A stretch of DNA of 64,000 nucleotides. Source: Serinibacter arcticus (GTDB taxonomy: Bacteria > Actinomycetota > Actinomycetes > Actinomycetales > Beutenbergiaceae). The notes below the pieces were generated by a model, which was not told the origin of the DNA, did not search any database, and was given only the letters and a program-made list of their open reading frames with translations. Numbering within the stretch: position 1 is the first letter of the stretch; each line of letters starts with the position of its first letter. Location of the stretch: the NCBI RefSeq assembly GCF_003121705.1, contig NZ_PYHR01000002.1, positions 620,001 to 684,000 on the forward strand, given 5' to 3'. Shown one piece after another: positions 57,110 to 64,000 of the stretch. A program made the position numbers and the translations under genes.

Positions 57110-59236
57110 TCAGGCGTCGATCCGGTCGCGGTCGAGACCCGCCGCGCCGGCCACGATGAAGTCCTTGCGCGGTGCGACGTCGTTGCCCATCAGCAGGTCG
57201 AACACGTTCTCCGCCCGGGCGGCGTCGCTCATCGTCACGCGGCGCAACGTGCGGTGCGCGGGATCCATGGTCGTCTCGGCGAGCTGGTCCGCGTCCATCT
57301 CCCCCAGGCCCTTGTAGCGCTGGATCGGCTCCTTGTACCGCTTGTTCGAGCGGTCGAGGCGCGCGAGGTTCTTGTGCAGCTCGGCCTCGGAGTACGTGTA
57401 GATGAGGTCGCCGGGCTTGCCGCCCGAGCCGTACGTCTCGATCCGGTGCAGCGGCGGCACCGCGGCGAACACCCGTCCGGCGTCGACCAGCGGTCGCATG
57501 TAGCGGAAGAAGAGCGTGAGCAGGAGCGTGCGGATGTGCGCGCCGTCGACGTCCGCGTCCGTCATGAGGACGATCCGGCCGTACCGGGCGGCCTCGAGGT
57601 CGAAGGAGCGCCCCGACCCGGCACCGATGACCTGGATGATCGCCGCGCACTCGGCGTTGGCGAGCATGTCGGCCAGCGAGGCCTTCTGGACGTTGAGGAT
57701 CTTGCCGCGGATCGGCAGCAGCGCCTGGAAGTTGGAGTCACGCGCGGCCTTGGCCGTGCCGAGCGCGCTGTCCCCCTCGACGATGAACAGCTCCGACTGC
57801 TCGACGTCGTCCGACCGGCAGTCGGCCAGCTTGTCGGGCAGCGAGGAGGTCTCCAGCGCGTTCTTGCGGCGCGAGATCTCCTTCTGGGTGCGGGCGGAGA
57901 CGCGGGCGCGCATCTCCCCCACGACCTTCTCCAGCAGCAGCGCGGCCTGGGCCTTCTCGGTGCGGGCGGTGCTGGTGAGGATCCGGGTGAGCTCGTTCTC
58001 CACGACCTTCGCCACGACGGCGCGCACCGGTGCGGTGCCGAGCACCTCCTTGGTCTGCCCCTCGAACTGCGGCTCGGGCAGACGCACGGTGACGACGGCG
58101 GTCAGCCCCGCGACGACGTCGTCCTTCTCGATGCGCTCCTTGCTGTTCTTGCCGGTGACCTTGAGGCGCCGGGCGTTGAGCTCGATCTGCTTGCGCACGA
58201 CCTTCAGCAGCGACTGCTCGAACCCGGTGACGTGGCTGCCGCCCTTGGGCGTGGCGATGATGTTGACGAAGGAGCGCAGCTCCGTCTCGTAGCCGATCCC
58301 CCACCGCAGCGCCACGTCGACCTCGCAGGTGCGGGTGACCTCGGCGGCCACGAGGTGACCCTTGCCGTCGAGCTGCTGGATCGTCTCGTTGAAGTCGCCG
58401 GAGCCGCGCAGCAGCCAGGTGTCGGTCACCGGGGTGTCCTGGCCGAGGAAGTCGACGAAGTCCGCCGTCCCGCCGTCGTGCCGGAAGGTCTCCTCGACGG
58501 GTCCCTCGGCACCGGGGGTGCCGGGCAGGCGGCGCTCGTCGCGGATCACGAGGGTGAGCCCCGGCACGAGGAAGGACGTCTGGCGGGCTCGCGTGACGAG
58601 CTCGTCGTAGGAGAACGTCGCGGACGTGGGGAAGATCTGGCGGTCGGCCCAGTACCGGATGCGCGTCCCGGTGCGGCCGCGCGGCACCTTCCCGACCACC
58701 GCCAGCTCCGACCCGTCCACGAACGGCGTGAACGGTGCCTCGGGGCCGGGCTCGCCCGAGCCATCGGCGAAGGTGCCAGGCTCACCGCGGCGGAAGGTCA
58801 TCCGGTGCGTCCTGCCGCCGCGGTCGACCTCGACGTCCAGGCGGGCGGACAGGGCGTTGACGACGGAGGCGCCCACGCCGTGCAGGCCGCCGGAGGAGCC
58901 GTAGGACCCGCCGCCGAACTTGCCGCCGGCGTGCAGCTTGGTGAAGACGACCTCGACACCGGACAGGCCGAGCTTCTCGACGGTGTCCACGGGGATGCCC
59001 CGGGCCTGGTCGCGGACCTCGACGGAGGAGTCCGGGTGCAGGACGACCTCGATGCGGTCGCCGTGGCCGCCGAGGGCCTCGTCGACCGCGTTGTCGATGA
59101 TCTCCCAGACGCAGTGCATGAGGCCGCGGGAGTCGGTCGAGCCGATGTACATCCCCGGCCGCTTGCGGACCGCCTCCAGCCCCTCGAGCACGGAGAGGTG
59201 GCGCGCGGTGTAGGAGGACTCGGCCGTCGTGGTCAC
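57110..59236 (-). CDS. parE: DNA topoisomerase IV (type IIA) subunit B
   Basis: A 708-aa GHKL ATPase subunit of type IIA topoisomerase. The ATP site is visible (EIIDNAVDEALGGHG; GGSYGSSGGLHGVGASVVNALS), as are the transducer Lys segment and the TOPRIM motifs EGDSALGTAK and TDADVDGAHIRTLLL. Length is right for ParE or GyrB; pairing with parC nearby and the actinobacterial position by sigA favour ParE. GTG 59236 follows TAGCAT by six bases. Confidence 0.92.
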   Translation of the reverse strand: MTTTAESSYTARHLSVLEGLEAVRKRPGMYIGSTDSRGLMHCVWEIIDNAVDEALGGHGDRIEVVLHPDSSVEVRDQARGIPVDTVEKLGLSGVEVVFTKLHAGGKFGGGSYGSSGGLHGVGASVVNALSARLDVEVDRGGRTHRMTFRRGEPGTFADGSGEPGPEAPFTPFVDGSELAVVGKVPRGRTGTRIRYWADRQIFPTSATFSYDELVTRARQTSFLVPGLTLVIRDERRLPGTPGAEGPVEETFRHDGGTADFVDFLGQDTPVTDTWLLRGSGDFNETIQQLDGKGHLVAAEVTRTCEVDVALRWGIGYETELRSFVNIIATPKGGSHVTGFEQSLLKVVRKQIELNARRLKVTGKNSKERIEKDDVVAGLTAVVTVRLPEPQFEGQTKEVLGTAPVRAVVAKVVENELTRILTSTARTEKAQAALLLEKVVGEMRARVSARTQKEISRRKNALETSSLPDKLADCRSDDVEQSELFIVEGDSALGTAKAARDSNFQALLPIRGKILNVQKASLADMLANAECAAIIQVIGAGSGRSFDLEAARYGRIVLMTDADVDGAHIRTLLLTLFFRYMRPLVDAGRVFAAVPPLHRIETYGSGGKPGDLIYTYSEAELHKNLARLDRSNKRYKEPIQRYKGLGEMDADQLAETTMDPAHRTLRRVTMSDAARAENVFDLLMGNDVAPRKDFIVAGAAGLDRDRIDA

Positions 59237-59242
59237 GTGGCC

Positions 59243-59248
59243 ATGCTA
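59243..59248 (-). promoter_or_regulatory. Putative -10 of leaderless parE
   Basis: TAGCAT on the minus strand, six bases before GTG 59236. Confidence 0.45.
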
Positions 59249-59369
59249 GGTCGAGGCACCGACATCGCCGCCGAGGCGGGGCCGGTCGTCGCCCAGATCA
59301 CTGCCGACACGGCTACGCGGTGAGCGAACCGTGCCGCTCGAACCCCGCGGGCGGTGGTTGTATGGATGC

Positions 59370-59582
59370 GTGACCACCACGACTGCCGACCAGCTGACCG
59401 TCTCCGACCGGTGCGACCGGTGCGGCGCGCAGGCCTACGTCCGCGTGACGCTCGAGTCGGGCCAGCTCTACTTCTGCGCCCACCACGGCCGGGCGCTCAC
59501 CCCTGCCCTCACCGATATCGCCGTCGAGATCCTCGACGAGTCCGACCGCCTGCTCGCGACGAGCTCGCCGGACGCTCGCTGA
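59370..59582 (+). CDS. DUF7455 family small zinc-ribbon-like protein
   Basis: A 70-aa protein typical of the actinobacterial family found between parE and sigA. CDRCGAQAYVRV and FCAHHGRAL supply two Cys, one Cys and two His for a likely zinc site. The GTG at 59370 is chosen because the family starts just before the TADQLT segment and no good ribosome binding site supports the upstream in-frame ATG; TTGTAT six bases upstream may be its -10. Followed by a strong hairpin. Confidence 0.82.
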   Translation: MTTTTADQLTVSDRCDRCGAQAYVRVTLESGQLYFCAHHGRALTPALTDIAVEILDESDRLLATSSPDAR

Positions 59583-59607
59583 CGCGAGGCGATCTCCCTC
59601 ACACCGC

Positions 59608-59640
59608 AACGCCCGGCCGCGCCTCGCGCGGCCGGGCGTT
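59608..59640. terminator. Strong bidirectional hairpin terminator
   Basis: Perfect 14-base stem AACGCCCGGCCGCG / CGCGGCCGGGCGTT with a five-base loop, between the convergent DUF7455 and DUF5997 genes. Confidence 0.75.
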
Positions 59641-59686
59641 CGTGCGTCCGGGGATGGTCGGGTGCTGCGGGGTCGTGCCGCCGGGC

Positions 59687-60097
59687 TCAGTCGCCCGCGG
59701 GCGGCTCGGCGGCCTTCGCCGCCTGGGCGGCCTCGGCGCGCTGCTGTGCGAGCCGGGCCTCCTCGCGCCTGACCTCGGCGAAGCCGGCACGCTCCTCGCG
59801 CAGCCACTGGGGCGGGTCGTCCTGCAGCTCCGCGATCTCGGCGGTCGTCAGCGCCTCGGTGATGCCGCCGCGGGCCAGGCCCGAGATGGACACGCGGAGC
59901 CGGGCGGCGACGACGGGGCGCGGGTGCGGGCCGTTGGCCCGGAGCTCCTGGAGCCACGCGGGCGGGTCCTGCTGCAGGGCCACGAGCTCGTCGCGCGTCA
60001 CGACGCCCTCCTGGAAGGACTCCGGGGTCGCCGGGAGGTACACCTCCAGCTTGCGGGCGGCGGTGGTCGGCTTCATGGTCTGCACCTGACGGGTCAC
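59687..60097 (-). CDS. DUF5997 family protein
   Basis: A 136-aa actinobacterial protein. Family core: MKPTTAARKLEVYLPATPESFQEG, LQQDPPAWLQELRANGPHPRPVVAARLRVS and EIAELQDDPPQWLREERAGFAEVR; two related helical halves are suggested by the repeated DPPxWL. Function unknown. GTG 60097 is preferred to ATG 60076 because TATCGT lies six bases before it. It is divergent from the LysR-domain protein gene with a 58-base gap. Confidence 0.85.
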   Translation of the reverse strand: MTRQVQTMKPTTAARKLEVYLPATPESFQEGVVTRDELVALQQDPPAWLQELRANGPHPRPVVAARLRVSISGLARGGITEALTTAEIAELQDDPPQWLREERAGFAEVRREEARLAQQRAEAAQAAKAAEPPAGD

Positions 60098-60103
60098 CCC
60101 GCC

Positions 60104-60109
60104 ACGATA
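60104..60109 (-). promoter_or_regulatory. Putative -10 of leaderless DUF5997 gene
   Basis: TATCGT on the minus strand, six bases before GTG 60097. Confidence 0.45.
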
Positions 60110-60143
60110 GGCGACGCACGAGGTCTGTGCGCACCGCCCCGAC

Positions 60144-60149
60144 TACGCT
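60144..60149 (+). promoter_or_regulatory. Putative -10 of leaderless LysR-domain gene
   Basis: TACGCT ends six bases before GTG 60156. Confidence 0.45.
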
Positions 60150-60155
60150 GACTCG

Positions 60156-60946
60156 GTGGACAGCAACGACACCCTGCGCCTGCTCATCGTCCCCGGCGTG
60201 AGCCCCGGGCGGTGGGTGAGCACGTGGAAGGAGCGCCACCGCGCGCCGATCGAGGTCGAGGTGGCGGACGCCTCCGCCGCCGAGCAGCGCCTCCTGGGCG
60301 GCGACGGCGACGCGGCCTTCCTGCGCCTCCCCGTGACGGACGACACGCTCGCCGTCATCCCGCTCTGGGTCGAGGAGAGCGTGGTCGTCGTGCCGAAGGA
60401 GGACGAGCTGAGCCTGCTGGAGCGGCTCTCCCCCGCCGACCTCGCCGAGCACGTCGTCATCGTCGCCGGCGACGACGTCCTGCACTGGGCCGACGGGCCG
60501 GGCACGGCGTTCACGGGTGTGGTCCCCGCGACGGCCGCCGACGCGATCGAGCTCGTCGCCGCCGGGGCCGGTGTGACGGTCGTCCCCGCATCCCTCGCTC
60601 GCGCCCACACGCGCAAGGACGTCGTGGCGGTTCCCCTCGTCGAGGGTCCGACGTCGCAGGTCGGGCTCGCCTGGGTGCCCGTCGACGGCGCCCCGACGCC
60701 CGCCGTCGACGACCTCATCGGCATCGTCCGCGGTCGGACGGCCAACTCCAGCCGCGGCCGGGACGCGCAGGTGCCCGCGGAGCGACCGACCGCGAAAGCC
60801 AAGGCCGCGCGTGCCGAGAAGGCGGCCAGGGCCGCCGCGGCGCGCGGCGGGCGGCGGCGGGTCGCGGGCGCGCCCGACGCCCCGGTGCCCCCGGCTCCGG
60901 AGGCCGCGGCCAGGGCGGCTCCGGACGTCGTCGCACCGGACGCTGA
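60156..60946 (+). CDS. LysR substrate-binding-domain protein lacking a DNA-binding domain (apparent frameshift near 3' end)
   Basis: A protein of about 263 aa built on the LysR-type effector-binding (periplasmic-binding-like) fold without the N-terminal helix-turn-helix: LRLLIVPGVSPGRWVSTW, AAFLRLPVTDDTLAVIPLW, TAADAIELVAAGAGVTVVPASLAR. The C-terminal tail is Lys/Arg/Ala-rich. The raw frame runs to 61028, right through the sigA terminator hairpin, which is implausible. The adjacent frame after about 60840-60890 ends in GGSGRRRTGR at 60946, a natural basic tail, so one indel is suspected. Always paired with DUF5997 in actinobacteria as far as I recall. Function unknown. Confidence 0.7.
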
Positions 60947-60980
60947 CGCCGCGGCCACCGGCCGGCACCTCCCCCGAGAA

Positions 60981-61022
60981 CGACGACGCCCCCGGCACCG
61001 TGCGGTGCCGGGGGCGTCGTCG
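60981..61022. terminator. Strong bidirectional terminator between sigA and LysR-domain gene
   Basis: A perfect 19-base-pair stem starting CGACGACGCCCCCGGCACC with the loop GTGC, 10 bases beyond the sigA stop and 34 beyond the repaired end of the convergent gene. The most stable hairpin noticed in the window. Confidence 0.8.
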
Positions 61023-61032
61023 TGGTGACGGC

Positions 61033-62394
<1,362 letters not shown>

Positions 62395-62628
62395 GTAGAA
62401 CCTTTCGGCAGAGGGCAGCGCGAGGAGGAGGATTGACCGTCCTGCGCTGGTACATGGTACTCGGCCGACTCGGGCCCCCGACGCGCTCAGGGCACGCCGT
62501 CGGTGGGCTCTCGTCAACCACTCATCACAACGCCCGTCGAGCGCGCGTTGTTCCCACCACCACGAACTTCTTTTCCGCCAGGCTCCGGACACGTCCGGCC
62601 GGCCGGAGACGACCGGCTCGGAGGACCG

Positions 62629-63015
62629 TCAGCTCAGGGCGTCGACGTGCGCGGCGTAGGCGCCGGCGTCCAGCAGGTGCGAGACGTCGGGCTCGGCGAC
62701 CTGGAGACGGAACAGCCAGCCCTGGCCGAACGGCTCGGTCCCCGCGAGCTCCGGCTCGCCCTCGAGGCTCTCGTTCACCTCGACCACGGTCCCCGTCAGC
62801 GGTGCGAAGAGCTCGGAGACGGACTTGTGCGACTCGACCTCGCCGCACACGGCCCCGCTCGTGATCTCGGTGCCGACGGCGGGCAGCGCGACGTAGACGA
62901 CGTCACCCAGCTGCTCGGCGGCGTAGGCGGTGATGCCGACGGTCGCCACGTCGCCGTCGAGCGAGACCCACTCGTGCTCGGGCGTGAAGGAGAGGTCCTG
63001 GGGCAGGGTGGTCAC
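62629..63015 (-). CDS. gcvH: Glycine cleavage system H protein
   Basis: A 128-aa lipoyl carrier protein that shuttles the aminomethyl group from P to T protein. The lipoylated Lys is near residue 64 in [12 protein letters not shown], and the fold follows [22 protein letters not shown] and [18 protein letters not shown] 63015 has GAGGAG upstream. gcvT and gcvP are not in the window. It follows the universal stress protein gene by 20 bases on the same strand. Confidence 0.93.
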   Translation of the reverse strand: MTTLPQDLSFTPEHEWVSLDGDVATVGITAYAAEQLGDVVYVALPAVGTEITSGAVCGEVESHKSVSELFAPLTGTVVEVNESLEGEPELAGTEPFGQGWLFRLQVAEPDVSHLLDAGAYAAHVDALS

Positions 63016-63035
63016 GAAGGGCTCCTCGATCGGGT

Positions 63036-63419
63036 TCAGGCCGACTTGACGGCCAGGACGGGCGTGGTGGCGTCGAGCAGGATGCGCTGGGCGTTCGAGC
63101 CGAGGATCAGCTCGCCGACGGGTGAGCGGCGGCGCAGACCGATGACGATCAGCTCGGCGTCACTCGCCTCGGCGGCATCGATCAGGTCGTCCGCGACGTC
63201 GCGGCCCCGCTCGACCTGGCGCACCTCGTACCCGAGACCCGCCTCGTCCAGGACCGTCCGGACGTGCTCGAGGCTCGCCTCCAGGACGGCGGTGTCCTCG
63301 CCGCGACGTTGGCTCACGAGGACGATGAGGCGGGAGGAGCGACGAGTCGCCTCGGTCATCGCCGCGTCCAGCGCGGCGGCACCCTCCGCTGTGGCCAGGT
63401 ACCCGACGACGATCGTCAC
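63036..63419 (-). CDS. Universal stress protein (UspA family)
   Basis: A 127-aa single Usp domain with the ATP-binding signature near the C-terminus, [32 protein letters not shown] (Gly-2x-Gly-9x-Gly(S/T) type). Cytoplasmic, nucleotide-binding stress protein. GTG 63419 has GAGGAGG upstream; the frame is open beyond it without family similarity. Confidence 0.9.
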   Translation of the reverse strand: MTIVVGYLATAEGAAALDAAMTEATRRSSRLIVLVSQRRGEDTAVLEASLEHVRTVLDEAGLGYEVRQVERGRDVADDLIDAAEASDAELIVIGLRRRSPVGELILGSNAQRILLDATTPVLAVKSA

Positions 63420-63587
63420 GCGTTGCCTCCTCGGCTGCTGACCGGCGGGACGCGCCGGCTTCCTCCTGGAGGTTAGTGCACGACGGCGGTCCGCGAGGCC
63501 AGACGGTGCGTGAGGGGCCGTCGTCCCGGCGCGCTCCCGTCCCGTCCGCCGGCCTCGCCGACCCGCCACCCCGGCACGCGCGCGAGC

Positions 63588-64000
63588 TCAGCGGGCCGCC
63601 CTGACCCAGCTCGGCGCGAGGCCCTGGTCCAGGGCGCGCTCGACGAGCAGCGCGAGTCGGTCGGACTCGCGGAGCGCGAGGGCCTCCCGCGCGTGCACCT
63701 GGCCCTGGGCACCGTCCCCGCACCACCACGAGACCCAGGCGAGCACACCGAGCAGCCGACCCCGCCCGGCGCCGTCGCACAGCCGCGCGGCCGCGGCCAG
63801 CGAGGCACGGGCTGCCGTGCTGCCCTCGCGGTCGGGGGCGTCGCGGCGTCGCCGAACATGTCGTCCAGCACCCGGCAGAGCTCGTCCTCCGACCCGGCGG
63901 TCCGGGCCGTGAGCACGCCGGTCATCACGGCGTCGCGCACGACGAGGTCGCGCATCGCCTCGGCCACCGCCCCCAGCTGCTCCGGCGACGGGTCGCCCCG
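63588..64000 (-). CDS. DUF4192 family protein, 5' part outside window (one apparent frameshift)
   Basis: C-terminal part of a DUF4192 protein (actinobacterial, unknown function). The frame entering from the window edge reads EAMRDLVVRDAVMTGVLTA and DDMFGDAATP, then breaks in a G-run at 63834-63838. One added base gives DREGSTAARASLAAAARLCDG, then LLGVLAWVSWWCGDGAQGQVHA, REALALRESDRLALLVERAL and a TGA at 63588, which matches the family's C-terminal tetratricopeptide-like region. The break is therefore likely a sequence error. Confidence 0.75.
   Translation of the reverse strand, partial: GRPVAGAAGGGGRGDARPRRARRRDDRRAHGPDRRVGGRALPGAGRHVRRRRDAPDREGSTAARASLAAAARLCDGAGRGRLLGVLAWVSWWCGDGAQGQVHAREALALRESDRLALLVERALDQGLAPSWVRAAR

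Noticed and set aside
56867-59323. 818-codon plus-strand frame opposite parE
   Set aside because: Shadow frame; parE on the minus strand has complete ATPase and TOPRIM motifs.

Overview
The window reads as chromosomal DNA of a very GC-rich actinobacterium, most likely a member of the Micrococcales (Cellulomonadaceae, Beutenbergiaceae or Georgenia-like). The reasons are strong G/C bias at third codon positions, many GTG starts, NTGA start/stop overlaps inside operons, and actinobacteria-restricted families (DUF3071/SepH, DUF3093, DUF3159, DUF3710, DUF4193, DUF4192, DUF5997, DUF5998, DUF7455). The stretch 38-47 kb matches, from memory, the Mycobacterium tuberculosis order Rv2689c to Rv2701c (TrmA-like methyltransferase, APC permease, two TrkA proteins, DUF3159, OB-fold, DUF3710, dut, DUF3093, DUF4193, suhB), with sigA about 14 kb further on.

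Layout. 1-4 kb: the 3' part of a glycosyltransferase faces a minus-strand trio (AMP-forming ligase, metallo-beta-lactamase-fold hydrolase, ketoacyl synthase III) that looks like a small lipid or secondary-metabolite module. 4-18 kb: a carbohydrate locus with a glycoamylase-like (GH144-related) hydrolase, a Dpp/Opp-type ABC importer (fused double ATPase, two permeases, lipoprotein binding protein), a GH94-type phosphorylase resembling 1,2-beta-oligoglucan phosphorylase, and a divergent GH35 enzyme followed by an aminoglycoside-phosphotransferase-fold kinase. Together these suggest import and phosphorolysis of beta-1,2-gluco-oligosaccharides. 18-25 kb: DUF427, a DUF222/HNH protein, a permease plus saccharopine-dehydrogenase-family pair, and a serpin lipoprotein. 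25-33 kb: a looser, accessory-looking region with three paralogous small lipoproteins, other small exported or membrane proteins, a HELAH metallopeptidase-like protein, a NarL/DesR-type two-component system and a decayed second response-regulator copy. 33-64 kb: the conserved core (aconitase, P-type ATPase, methyltransferase, APC/TrkA, dut block, suhB, sepH, phosphodiesterase-like protein, DUF5998, Pat-type acetyltransferase, parC, parE, DUF7455, DUF5997, LysR-domain protein, sigA, gcvH, UspA, DUF4192).

Two window-wide signals stand out. First, at least eight genes are broken by what looks like one missing base (two in one permease), nearly always in a run of G or C. This is best explained by homopolymer errors in the source sequence, so these genes are annotated as intact, repaired spans. 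Second, more than fifteen genes carry a TANNNT-like -10 hexamer ending only 6-8 bases before the start codon and lack a ribosome binding site, the signature of leaderless transcripts. No tRNA, rRNA, CRISPR array, complete insertion sequence or prophage was seen.
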